Made by a program: the position numbers and the translations under genes
NCBI RefSeq assembly: GCF_018304945.1
Contig: NZ_JAGQEE010000008.1
Location: forward strand, 124,001-188,000
Length of the DNA stretch: 64,000 nucleotides
Origin: Collimonas humicola
Lineage (GTDB): Bacteria > Pseudomonadota > Gammaproteobacteria > Burkholderiales > Burkholderiaceae_D
Direction of reading: 5' to 3'
In this document: in pieces, positions 27,686 to 35,595 of the stretch
Numbering within the stretch: the first letter of the stretch is position 1
How the letters are laid out: every line of letters begins with the position of its first letter
Notes under the pieces: model-generated
What the model was told of the DNA's origin: nothing
Seen by the model: only the letters and a program-made list of their open reading frames with translations
Databases searched by the model: none

Positions 27686-28708
27686 CTCTACGTTTTTTCG
27701 TCGAGAAAGAGGGAGAAATATCGGTGTGAAATATTAAATATCTGCGACAGGCTTATGTTGCAGCGGCAGTGTGGGCAAGTGAAACTGCGCTATATGTACC
27801 AGCGACGAAAAGCTGATTTTTGGACAGGCCTCGGGGAAAAGGTAACCTTGGTAACCTGTCCCGCTTGTGGCATGTAAGTGCCTGATTTATAGAGGAATAG
27901 CTGGTTACCTTTGAAAGGTAATCTTTGGTAACTCAACAGGTTATTTATCTCTAAGCTTTTGATATCTATAACTATTATTTTTTAGCTATATTACCTACCA
28001 CTATGGTAACCAGATTACCTCGAAGTTACCTTTTATCGAACCCCTCAAAGCCTTACTTGACGAGGGTTTCCGAGCGATTTCCAAAAATATTACCAATGTT
28101 ACCGTTTCCCCGAGTGGTACTTTATTTTCATGAGCGTAAGCTAACAGCGCCAGATATTTGCCGCACAAACGATGCAATATCGAGTGCTACTGATGCTTGG
28201 CAAACTCGCCTCTGCCAGCTGGAGTAAAAGAAAAGACCCGCTCTATTTGCAAGCAACCGAGAATGCATTAAAACGTTTCTCAGGCTATCGATTTTGGGCT
28301 TGCGGGTTAAGTGATTGATACAGGATTGATACTAGTGCGTCGTGGAGCCACTAGGCGCGCGAGGAGTATCCCCTTGAACTAACGAGACAATTAAATCCGC
28401 ATTGCTCTATTTAACTGTAGTATGAATTTGTTTCGAAATAGCGACAACTTTTCAGCGCGTCTCACGCCATTTTTCAAAACTATTTACGTCATCCCCATTT
28501 TTTACGAGATAGATAATTAACTCATTGATTTTAAACAGAATCAATTTCCTCTCTCCGGCACCACGCGCTTTTTGAATCGTATTCCTGCGCCTGCCAGTCG
28601 TGCACACTACCGTCTCGATTCACGGCATACTTCGTTCCTTTGCGTGAAAACCGCTTCCGGCGCAACAATCCGGGCGCGTAATCGCACGTTCATTTCGGAT
28701 CAAGCCCA
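27686..28708. other. Gene-poor stretch with GGTAACC-rich decayed sequence
   Basis: No intact gene was recognised. From 27840 to 28110 the motif GGTAACC/GGTTACC or one-base variants recurs about eight times. One open stretch without a start codon (27972-28133, + strand) reads LLDEGFRAIS, then NITNVTVSPSGTLFS and a stop, and looks like the decayed 3' end of a larger gene, perhaps from a mobile element. From 28134 to 28708 nothing was identified. Confidence 0.4.
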
Positions 28709-29269
28709 GTGCATAACCACAAGCTGCCTCATTCCCTCAATGCCTGGGACGGCGTCGACACTATCCACCGCGATCTGCTAGCCAGCAAGGATCGGCTATA
28801 CGATCCTTGCCAATTCGCCTGCACAGAACCGCGGATGGAAGCGGAAAGCGCCGAGTACGGCGCCTATGCCTTCGAGCTGAATGGCCTGGCCATGCGCTTT
28901 CGCACTGCCAAAATCACGCCCACCAAAACCGGACAATTCGTGACCCTGTGGAAGCGCGCCGGCAAAGGTCCGATCCAGCCGTACGACATGGCGGATGCAG
29001 TCGATTTTTTTATCGTCTGCACGCGCACGGAGGAGTTTTTCGGACAATTCGTTTTTCCAAAATCGTTGTTGCGCGCGCAGGATGTGGTTTCTGAAAACGG
29101 CGTCGGCGGCAAGCGCGCCATGCGCGTCTACCCGCCTTGGGACCGGGCTGCGAACCGGCAGGCGCAAAAAACCCAGGCCTGGCAGCTGGCCTATTTCCTG
29201 GAGCTGCCGCATAGCGGCGCCATAGACCACGAACGGGCACGCTTGCTCTATCGTCAAGAACGATCATAA
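28709..29269 (+). CDS. MepB family protein
   Basis: 186 residues with GTG at 28709 as the most upstream plausible start. The MepB-family signature is strong: YGAYAFELNGLAMRFRTAKI, TPTKTGQFVTLWKRAGKGPI, FFGQFVFPKSLL, RAMRVYPPWD and QKTQAWQLAYFLEL. MepB is named after the Staphylococcus aureus mepRAB operon, but its biochemical function is unknown. Here it stands alone with no efflux pump beside it. No signal peptide; probably cytoplasmic. Confidence 0.88.
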   Translation: MHNHKLPHSLNAWDGVDTIHRDLLASKDRLYDPCQFACTEPRMEAESAEYGAYAFELNGLAMRFRTAKITPTKTGQFVTLWKRAGKGPIQPYDMADAVDFFIVCTRTEEFFGQFVFPKSLLRAQDVVSENGVGGKRAMRVYPPWDRAANRQAQKTQAWQLAYFLELPHSGAIDHERARLLYRQERS

Positions 29270-29419
29270 TTTCAAGCAGCAATCGTCAGGAGCGCGAGCG
29301 ACAACAAGCGCCCGCCGCAATCGCTGCCGGCCATGGCGGCTGCGGCTTTAAAACCACATCCGGCATGATGGCGTCTCGCCGTGGCACTGGGGAACAGCCG
29401 ATTTCTGTATCATTCCCCC

Positions 29420-31063
29420 ATGCAAATGTTCCAAAGCATCAAATTCCGCCTGATAGGCCTCGGTATCCTGATTATCGTGGCCGGCATCGGCTTGCGCCTG
29501 TTTTTTGCGCTGCCCTTTGCCCAAGGCTTGCTGCGCGACGAGGTGGCGGCCCAGCAATTGTCAGTGGCGTCGTATGTGGCGCGCGACATCGGCCATAGCA
29601 TCCAGGCACGCCGTGCGCTGCTCGCCGAACTGAGTTCGGTGCTGCCGCCGGCGCTGCTGTCGCAGCCGCAGCAGCTGACGGCCTGGCTGCGCGAGCGGCA
29701 GCGCATCAATCCCTTGTTCAACAGCGGCTTGCTGGTGGTGCCGCCGGACGGCAAAGGCGTGCTGGCGCAGTACCCGACCGTGCCCGGGCGCGAGGGCCTG
29801 GTCTTTTCCGACAGCGACTGGTTCCGCGCCGCGCTACAGGCCGATGCCCCCGTGATGGGCCGGCCGAAGCGCGGGCGCGCCAATGGCGAACCGATCCTGG
29901 TGATGGCGGCGCCGGTGCACAATGAGGCGCATCAGGTAGTGGCGGTGCTGGCCGGCGTGGTGGTGCTGAACACGCCCGGCTTTCTCGACCGCCTGCAGGA
30001 AACCAAGCTCGGCGTCAGCGGCGGCTTCCTGCTGGTGTCGCCCGCCGACAAGCTGTTCGTCGGCGCCAGCGATCCGGCGATGGTGCTGACGCCGACTCCG
30101 CCGGCCGGCATCAACCTGCTGCACGATCGTGCCATGACCGGTTACCGCGGCACCGGCATCACCGTCAACGCCAAGGGTGTGGAAGAACTGTCAGCGATGG
30201 TGACGGTGCCCGGCACCGGCTGGTTCGTGGTAGCACGCATCCCGACCGCGGAGGTATTCCATCCGATTAACGCCATGCTCGGCTTCTATGTGCGCAACAC
30301 GCTGGCGATCGTCGCCGGCATGATCATCATCATGCTGCTGCTGTTGCCGCGCACCTTGCGGCCGCTGACCGATGCCGCACAGGCGATGCGCGAGATGGCC
30401 GACGGCAAGCGCCAGCTGGCGCCGCTGCCGGTGCAGCGGCACGACGAGGTCGGCGGCCTGGTGCTCGGTTTTAATTATCTGGTGGAACGGCTGCGCGACA
30501 AGGAAGCGGCGCTCAGGGCAAGCGAAGCGCGCATGGCGTTCATGGCGCACCACGATGCGCTGACCGGCCTGTGCAACCGGGCCATGCTGGAAGACCGCCT
30601 GCAGCAGGCGATGGCACGCGCGCAGCGCGACGGCTCGCATTTTGCCTTGCTGTTTTGCGATCTCGATGATTTCAAGCCAATCAACGATGTCTTCGGCCAC
30701 GAGGCCGGCGACGCCATCCTGCGCCAGGTGGCGGCGCGCCTGCTGGACGAACGCCGCAGCACCGATACCGTGGCGCGCCTGGGCGGCGATGAATTTGTCG
30801 TCTTGCTGAGCGATCTCAGCGATGCGCGCGAGGGCGCGATCAGCGTCGCCCTGCAATTGCTGGAAGCGATCGGCATCCCATTCAATATCGACGGCCAGCT
30901 GTTCGAACTGAGCGCTTCGATCGGCATTGCCTTGCATGTGGAGGCTGGGATTTCCACTTCGCAGCTGATGTCACAGGCCGATATCGCCATGTATCAGGCC
31001 AAGCGGGCGGGAAAGAATGAGTATTGTGTGTTCGAGGAGTCGCTGGAGCCCTTTCGCGTTTAG
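29420..31063 (+). CDS. Membrane diguanylate cyclase with periplasmic sensor
   Basis: 547 residues from the ATG at 29420 (the frame extends to a GTG at 29381). TM1 is near residues 8-28; a ~270-residue periplasmic dCache/Cache-like domain follows (NSGLLVVPPDGKG, FRAALQADAPVMG), then TM2 (LAIVAGMIIIMLLLLP), HAMP and a GGDEF domain. The catalytic GGDEF is intact at residues 455-459, and an I-site RSTD lies five residues before it, so product inhibition by c-di-GMP is expected. It converts two GTP to c-di-GMP in response to an unknown extracytoplasmic ligand. Confidence 0.93.
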   Translation: MQMFQSIKFRLIGLGILIIVAGIGLRLFFALPFAQGLLRDEVAAQQLSVASYVARDIGHSIQARRALLAELSSVLPPALLSQPQQLTAWLRERQRINPLFNSGLLVVPPDGKGVLAQYPTVPGREGLVFSDSDWFRAALQADAPVMGRPKRGRANGEPILVMAAPVHNEAHQVVAVLAGVVVLNTPGFLDRLQETKLGVSGGFLLVSPADKLFVGASDPAMVLTPTPPAGINLLHDRAMTGYRGTGITVNAKGVEELSAMVTVPGTGWFVVARIPTAEVFHPINAMLGFYVRNTLAIVAGMIIIMLLLLPRTLRPLTDAAQAMREMADGKRQLAPLPVQRHDEVGGLVLGFNYLVERLRDKEAALRASEARMAFMAHHDALTGLCNRAMLEDRLQQAMARAQRDGSHFALLFCDLDDFKPINDVFGHEAGDAILRQVAARLLDERRSTDTVARLGGDEFVVLLSDLSDAREGAISVALQLLEAIGIPFNIDGQLFELSASIGIALHVEAGISTSQLMSQADIAMYQAKRAGKNEYCVFEESLEPFRV

Positions 31064-31133
31064 CGCAAGGGCTGGCATGCTGCGGGACGGGCAAATTTTG
31101 CCCATGCGTTATCGCGATGCGCACGCATGGTAC

Positions 31134-31155
31134 GCGTGGGCACAGATGCCCACGC
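31134..31155. repeat. Short palindrome, possible terminator or repeat unit
   Basis: GCGTGGGCA-CAGA-TGCCCACGC is a perfect 9-bp stem with a 4-base loop between two convergent genes. The surrounding DNA has a second palindrome (GGGCAAATTTTGCCC). No U-run follows, so it may be a REP-like element. Confidence 0.55.
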
Positions 31156-31164
31156 TACGGTTTA

Positions 31165-31602
31165 TTACTTGGCAGGAGCCGGTTTGCCATCCAGCGGGAA
31201 GGCGCAGACGAAATTCATCATCACTTCGGCGACGGATCCGGGAGCCGGTTTGACATAGGTGGAGTTTTTCAGGGCGTCGCTGTGATCGACCTTGGCGCCG
31301 CCGCCGTCGAGTTCAGCAAACAAGATTTCCTTGCTCAGGCGCAGGGTCTTGGCCTTGCAGTCGTACTGGGTGAAATCCTGGTAGGACTGGAAAGTCGCCA
31401 GCGCCTTGGGGTCGCCGTCGTTCTTGCGTGGTTCCTTGAAATTCCACATGGACCATACTTCGCGGATACCCTTGGTTTCCTTGATCGATGCCTGGTCCAG
31501 CTTCAGTTCGGAAGTATCGCTGGAACCGACGGATTGCCAGTCGGCGGCGTTGGCCGCTACACAAGCGAGGCCGAGAGTCAGGGTGAGCGCTAATTTCTTC
31601 AT
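31165..31602 (-). CDS. Periplasmic surface-adhesin-E-like protein
   Basis: 145 residues from the ATG at 31602, preceded by AAGGA; the frame continues 17 codons upstream without a ribosome site. A clear signal peptide (KKLALTLTLGLACVAANA) is followed by a compact domain with WQSVGSSDTSELKLDQASI, VWSMWNF, YDCKAKTLRLSKEI and a late Cys in NFVCAF. This layout fits the small surface-adhesin protein E family common in Burkholderiales. Role unknown. Confidence 0.75.
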   Translation of the reverse strand: MKKLALTLTLGLACVAANAADWQSVGSSDTSELKLDQASIKETKGIREVWSMWNFKEPRKNDGDPKALATFQSYQDFTQYDCKAKTLRLSKEILFAELDGGGAKVDHSDALKNSTYVKPAPGSVAEVMMNFVCAFPLDGKPAPAK

Positions 31603-31696
31603 GTGGTTTTCCTTATAAGGTGCGTGCAAGGTTCGACTTCGCATAGTAAACATTAATTCCCGCCGTGAGGCGGCGAATTGGTAACAAAATGAAAAT

Positions 31697-31726
31697 CAAA
31701 AAACCCCGCACGCGGCGGGGCTTTTT
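31697..31726 (-). terminator. Rho-independent terminator downstream of PsiF-like gene
   Basis: On the minus strand a GC stem (CCCCGC/GCGGGG) is followed by a run of T. The plus strand also has a T-run after the stem, but the gene order fits termination of the minus-strand PsiF-like gene. Confidence 0.7.
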
Positions 31727-31759
31727 GTCAGCAGCGCTGATTTGCTGCTCGGAGCCGGC

Positions 31760-32050
31760 TTAGCCCTTAGGTTTCGACAGGCATTGCTTCATGAATGCCT
31801 TGCGGTCGTCGCCCTTTTTACCGCTGGCGTCGACATTGCATGACTTCATTTTTTCCTGCTGTGTCATGGGCGCGGCGGCTGCCGGCTTTGTGCTCAGGCA
31901 ATCTTTCATGAAAGCCTTGCGGTCATCGCCCGCTTTGCCGGCGGCGTCCTTGTTGCAGGTTGCCATCTTGCTTTGCTGCGAATTTGCGGCAAATGCTGGA
32001 TTAAAGATAAAGCAGCAAGCGAGCAGTGCCAGAGCTGACATTTTTTTCAT
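31760..32050 (-). CDS. PsiF-repeat periplasmic protein
   Basis: 96 residues from the ATG at 32050. A signal peptide ends at AFAA. Two PsiF repeats are visible, MATCNKDAAGKAGDDRKAFM and MKSCNVDASGKKGDDRKAFM, each followed by a (D/Q)CLS element with a second Cys. PsiF was named for phosphate-starvation induction in E. coli; its molecular role is not known. No Pho box was identified. The terminator at 31697 lies downstream. Confidence 0.85.
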   Translation of the reverse strand: MKKMSALALLACCFIFNPAFAANSQQSKMATCNKDAAGKAGDDRKAFMKDCLSTKPAAAAPMTQQEKMKSCNVDASGKKGDDRKAFMKQCLSKPKG

Positions 32051-32243
32051 GGTTTTCTCCGTTTCCAACAGTTGGGTTAGACCGCCTGACCGAATGCAGT
32101 AAGGCTTGCTGCATTACAGCACGAAAATTGTTGGCTGCCAATATATTAGCTATATGCATATGCGGCGTCGGTATAAGAATCGCTTGGCAGCGCCATCATA
32201 CGATGATATTCATAAACAGAATGACTCGTATGTGAAACCGAAA

Positions 32244-32273
32244 TTGGATTAGTCATTTCAACATCTCTATACT
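32244..32273 (+). promoter_or_regulatory. Candidate sigma-70 promoter for small protein gene
   Basis: -35 TTGGAT (32244-32249), 18 bases, -10 TATACT (32268-32273), 37 bases before the proposed ATG at 32311. Confidence 0.45.
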
Positions 32274-32310
32274 GCAATGCAACATAGAAGACGAAATGAA
32301 AGGACAAATG

Positions 32311-32499
32311 ATGATCTCTCCTCCACTGCCGATGTCGGCACGTTCGATTGCACACGCAATGCAAGCACAAGCGCGCCTGGATGCACGCAAGTTCAGCAAT
32401 AAAAGCGCCGTTCAGCAAGAACCAGGTCTGATCGACAAGATCCTGGCAATTTGGAGCGCGCCTTACAAAAGAATGGGCGGCTCTTTCCTGCGCTTCTGA
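32311..32499 (+). CDS. Small basic protein of unknown function
   Basis: 62 residues from the ATG at 32311, which has AAAGGA six bases upstream; ATGs at 32296 and 32308 are less well placed. The product is basic, with RSIAHAMQAQARLDAR near the N-terminus and GLIDKILAIWSAPYKRMGG near the C-terminus, possibly an amphipathic helix. No family was recognised. A promoter-like element upstream and a terminator 25 bases downstream frame it as a one-gene unit, which supports expression. Confidence 0.55.
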   Translation: MISPPLPMSARSIAHAMQAQARLDARKFSNKSAVQQEPGLIDKILAIWSAPYKRMGGSFLRF

Positions 32500-32523
32500 T
32501 ACAGAGCGCCCGCTGTGCCAACC

Positions 32524-32550
32524 AGCCCTGCCGCCTGCGGGGCTTTTTAT
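32524..32550 (+). terminator. Rho-independent terminator after small protein gene
   Basis: An 8-bp stem AGCCCTGC/GCGGGGCT (one GT pair) with a 5-base loop is followed by TTTTTA. Confidence 0.75.
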
Positions 32551-32576
32551 TGCCCGCAATAAAAGCGGAGGCGTCG

Positions 32577-32660
32577 AGTTACCCACAGAAATTGTGCGCA
32601 AGCCTGTTGATAACCTTGCCGCGGACAATCCAAGTGATTGATCTATATGGAATTTCAGCA
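32577..32660 (+). repeat. DnaA-box-like intergenic repeat, copy 1 (degenerate)
   Basis: Contains TTACCCACAGAA, TTGTG, TGTTGATAACC and, 30 bases on, TTGATCTATATGGA, in the same order and spacing as the copies at 44.8-45.0 and 49.2 kb. The middle TGTGGACA box is degenerate here (TGTGCGCA). Confidence 0.7.
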
Positions 32661-32744
32661 ACTGCATACGACCGGATCACATGGCGCCGCTTATAACTCG
32701 CTTGCGTTTCGGTTCGCCGATGCGCGACCTATATTTGCAAAAGG

Positions 32745-32812
32745 CAAAAAAAAGCCCGCTCACCTTGCGGTTGCGGGCTGAATCCAAACCTTAGGAGGTG
32801 TTGGAGGAGACA
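32745..32812 (-). ncRNA. Candidate small RNA 1 with anti-Shine-Dalgarno stretch
   Basis: The minus strand runs from about 32812 through GTCTCCTCC, ACACCTCCTAAGG and a 7-bp stem AGCCCGC/GCGGGCT into eight T. CACCTCCT matches the 3' end of 16S rRNA. The sequence aligns through its whole length with the candidate at 38030-38096, so this is more than a terminator. A promoter-like element lies directly upstream. It may belong to the betaproteobacterial toxic small RNA family (not verified). Confidence 0.55.
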
Positions 32813-32818
32813 GGTACA

Positions 32819-32847
32819 ACTATATGGCAACGCAGCATGCGTGTCTG
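32819..32847 (-). promoter_or_regulatory. Candidate promoter of small RNA 1
   Basis: Minus strand: -35 CAGACA (32842-32847), 17 bases, -10 TATAGT (32819-32824), giving a start near 32812. Confidence 0.4.
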
Positions 32848-32892
32848 CTTTATTTTCTTGATAACAGATATTTTATATCTATATATCTCTTG

Positions 32893-33147
32893 TCATTTGC
32901 GCGATTCGTTATGGCCGCGGCAGGCGTCCGCGCGCGCCTTGCGCATGGCGCCATCCTTGCAACGCATGACGCTGTGCGTATTTATGCGGCGACTGCCGTC
33001 GTAAAAAGATTCCTGGCGACGGTCGTTCCTGGCGTCCGGATGGCCTTCCAGCCCCATGCCAGGCTGCGGCCGCATGGGCGCATCCTGCGCATGCGCCGCA
33101 GGGGCAATCGCCAGCAACAGCGCCAGCATGCTCAATAGCTTCTTCAT
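32893..33147 (-). CDS. Small secreted protein of unknown function
   Basis: 84 residues from the ATG at 33147; the frame opens 11 codons earlier without a better ribosome site. The signal peptide KKLLSMLALLLAIAPAAHA is clear. The mature part is short and very polar (QDAPMRPQPGMGLEGH, RRQESFYDGSRRI, a single Cys in MRCKDG and another in DACRGH). The two Cys could form a disulfide in the periplasm. No family recognised. Confidence 0.7.
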   Translation of the reverse strand: MKKLLSMLALLLAIAPAAHAQDAPMRPQPGMGLEGHPDARNDRRQESFYDGSRRINTHSVMRCKDGAMRKARADACRGHNESRK

Positions 33148-33265
33148 ATATCGGACCTTTCGTAATGAATTCATCAACAAAGGAATTTCTGATACCGGAT
33201 CATCGATTCAACGGCCTGGATTCGAGTCTTATCCAAGCCGATACGTTCCGTTCTCCAATGGCTTC

Positions 33266-34279
33266 TTATTGAGATTGAGCGCATAAGGCCTGATACAGCG
33301 CATCGCCACGCCAGGACTGCAAGGCAGTCCCCTCGGCGGCATGGATCAGCGCCGTGATGCGGCGATTGGCCGGGGCATCCTTGCCGAGCGACCGCGCCAG
33401 GCCGACAATCGCTCCATTCAGGTAGTCGACTTCCGTCAGGCGCCCTGCCCGCAAGTCTTCCCACATCGAGGAACGCGCTTCCGGATCGATTTCGAGCATG
33501 GCTGCGGCTACCCGCCTGAACAGCGCGTCGGGCAAGCGCAACAGCAGCGGCAGCCATTGCGGCGCGACCCGGGCGATTTTTTCCGGACGAATGCCGGCCG
33601 CGCGCAGCAGCCGCAGCGCTTCCTCGATCAGCAAGGCCAGGCAGCGCCGGTAGGCGCGTTGCGACAGCTCGGTTTTGAGCGGCAGGTCGGACAGCGCATT
33701 CACGGCATTATTCAGGTTCAGCAGCAGCTTGCCCCACTGGACGGCGTCGAAGCCGGCGCACAGCTGAATCGGCAGATGAGCCTGGCTGAAGACGGCTTGC
33801 CATGGCTCCAGCGCGGCGCTGGCTTCGACCATCAGCTGGCCGCCGCTGCCGCGATGAAAGCGGCTGCCCTCCATCTGCACCACGTTGAACGGCACCATGC
33901 CCGCCAATACCTGCCAGCCCGGCAAGGCGCTGCGCAACACGGCTGCATTGCCGACGCCGTTCTGCAGGCTGACGACCAGCGCCGACGGCCTGGCGTGCTG
34001 CGCGATAGTCGCGGCGGCGGCAGCGCTGTCGGCGCTCTTGACTGTGACCAGGATCAGCTGCGCATCAGTCAGCGCAAACGGATTCTCCTGGTAGGGAAAG
34101 CCGGCCGCGGCCAGCTGCTGCCGGCGGCCGTCGAGATCGCTCAGCAGCACGCCCTGGCTGGCGATCTGCTGGCGCATGCGGGCCCGGCCTATCATGACCA
34201 CGTCGGCGCCGGCAGCATGCAGCGAGGCGCCGATATAGACGCCGATCGAGCCGGCGCCGAACACTGCGATCCTGGCCAT
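33266..34279 (-). CDS. panE: 2-dehydropantoate 2-reductase (ketopantoate reductase)
   Basis: 337 residues from the ATG at 34279, whose first base is the last base of the preceding gene's stop (TGATG); a TTG lies one codon earlier. The N-terminal NADPH-binding Rossmann motif IAVFGAGSIGVYIG is intact, with VTVKSADSAAA and SLQNGVGN typical of PanE/ApbA. The C-terminal ApbA_C part has WGKLLLNLNNAVNAL with the expected Lys and Asn, and a late EVDYLNGAIV. It reduces ketopantoate to pantoate in coenzyme A synthesis; several paralogues are common in Burkholderiales, so other substrates are possible. Confidence 0.9.
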   Translation of the reverse strand: MARIAVFGAGSIGVYIGASLHAAGADVVMIGRARMRQQIASQGVLLSDLDGRRQQLAAAGFPYQENPFALTDAQLILVTVKSADSAAAAATIAQHARPSALVVSLQNGVGNAAVLRSALPGWQVLAGMVPFNVVQMEGSRFHRGSGGQLMVEASAALEPWQAVFSQAHLPIQLCAGFDAVQWGKLLLNLNNAVNALSDLPLKTELSQRAYRRCLALLIEEALRLLRAAGIRPEKIARVAPQWLPLLLRLPDALFRRVAAAMLEIDPEARSSMWEDLRAGRLTEVDYLNGAIVGLARSLGKDAPANRRITALIHAAEGTALQSWRGDALYQALCAQSQ

Positions 34280-34734
34280 CAATATGCGATGTGCAAGCGG
34301 CGATACAGGAAACCGAGTACGAACAAGGGACCGATCAGCAGGAAGCGCAGGTCATCGAAAAACGAAGGCTTCTTGCCCTCGATCTTGTGACCGACGAACT
34401 GCCCGATCCAGGCCAGCACGAACACCGTGATCGACAGCGGCAGCACCCACTGCGCCGGCAGCACGTAGAGCAGCGCCAGCATCGTCCCCGACATCAGCAG
34501 CATGCCGAGGGCGAACGGCACCGACAGCGAAAAGTAGTACAGCATGGCGGCCAGCGCGCCGGCCAGCGCTACCCAGGGATGGATCGCCCACAGCAAACCC
34601 AGCAGCGTGAAGACGATCACCGGCACGCAGATGAAGTGGATCACTTCATTCACCGGGTTCAGGTGGCTTTCGGAATATTTGGCGAGCAGGCTGTCGATGG
34701 CTCGCCCCGATTGCGCTTGTGAGGTCTGGTTCAT
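34279..34734 (-). CDS. Mpo1-like (DUF962) membrane protein
   Basis: 151 residues from the ATG at 34734. The N-terminal LAKYSESHLNPVNEVIHFIC and the following hydrophobic segments (about four: VPVIVFTLLGLLWAI, ALAGALAAMLYYF, LGMLLMSGTMLALLYVL, LPLSITVFVLAWIGQFVGH) match the DUF962/YGL010w family. The conserved His residues (SHLNP, IHF, GHKIEG) could bind iron. In yeast, Mpo1 is a dioxygenase that shortens 2-hydroxy fatty acids; the bacterial role is unproven. Start and stop overlap with panE suggest co-expression. Confidence 0.88.
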   Translation of the reverse strand: MNQTSQAQSGRAIDSLLAKYSESHLNPVNEVIHFICVPVIVFTLLGLLWAIHPWVALAGALAAMLYYFSLSVPFALGMLLMSGTMLALLYVLPAQWVLPLSITVFVLAWIGQFVGHKIEGKKPSFFDDLRFLLIGPLFVLGFLYRRLHIAY

Positions 34735-34777
34735 GACGGTCTCCATTCTTGTCTTGGCATACGTCCATCTTAGACCA

Positions 34778-35545
34778 TCATTTTTCCTCGCGCTTGAACG
34801 CAATCGCCATCTTTTGCAGCTCCGAGGGGACCACGCCGAAGGTATTGCGGAAGGTGCGGCTCATGTGCGCCAGGTCGGCAAACCCGGCGGCGTACGCGGC
34901 GTGCGTCATATTATCGCCGCGCGCCACCGCCTCCACCGCAGCCAACAAGCGCGACCACAGCAGATAGCGCGACAGCGACAGGCCGGTCTGCTGGCGGAAC
35001 AGGTGGGTAAAGCGGCTGGCCGACAAATGCACGGCGGCAGCCAATGCAGCGCCATTGAGCGTATCACGCCGATGGGCGGCGATGGCGGCCAGCGCCTGGC
35101 TGATGCGCTGGTCGAAACCAGGCTGTGCGTGCTCGTGCAGCGCGCTGCAGGCCAGCCAGTCCTGGGTCAGCTGTTCGGCGCCTGGCAGGTCGAGGCCGCC
35201 ATTGCGCGCTACAGCCAGGCCGTCGCGCACCGGCGCGAAACCCTCGGCATTTCCATAGTCGGCCAGCAGAATGCTTTGCGCCGCCGGCGAGCGTTGCGGC
35301 AATTCGATGAACAGGTGCGCCAGCAGCGTGGACTCGCAATGGATCTGGTGCGGCTGGTTGGACGAGAAAATAGCGGCGCGCGTGGTGGTCCACGGCAGGT
35401 CGGGCGACAGGCGCGCCTGGAACGGCGCATCCAGGCCCCAGGTCAGCTGGGTGGCGAAATGCGCGTGGAACTTCGAATCGATGCCGGGGCCGATCACGAG
35501 GGAACGGCCGCGCCAGAGAAACAGATGCGAGTGTTGCTGATTCAT
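34778..35545 (-). CDS. AraC family transcriptional regulator
   Basis: 255 residues from the ATG at 35545 (MNQQHSH); the open frame reaches into the neighbouring gene, so this later start is preferred. An N-terminal cupin-like sensing region (GRSLVIGPGIDSKFHAHFA) is followed by a C-terminal AraC DNA-binding domain with two helix-turn-helix units (LAAAVHLSASRFTHLFRQQT and MTHAAYAAGFADLAHMSRTF). Ligand and targets are unknown; the adjacent oxygenase gene is the first candidate target by position. Confidence 0.9.
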   Translation of the reverse strand: MNQQHSHLFLWRGRSLVIGPGIDSKFHAHFATQLTWGLDAPFQARLSPDLPWTTTRAAIFSSNQPHQIHCESTLLAHLFIELPQRSPAAQSILLADYGNAEGFAPVRDGLAVARNGGLDLPGAEQLTQDWLACSALHEHAQPGFDQRISQALAAIAAHRRDTLNGAALAAAVHLSASRFTHLFRQQTGLSLSRYLLWSRLLAAVEAVARGDNMTHAAYAAGFADLAHMSRTFRNTFGVVPSELQKMAIAFKREEK

Positions 35546-35595
35546 CAGTGTTGCCGTCCTCGCAGGAAAGCACGTCGGTGGACTGTAACAGCCGA

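Noticed and set aside
28572-28781. 69-codon ORF upstream of the MepB gene
   Set aside because: No ribosome site, no domain, and overlaps the better-supported MepB start.
31105-31160. tRNA-like or riboswitch structure
   Set aside because: Only simple palindromes are present; no cloverleaf or known aptamer pattern was found.
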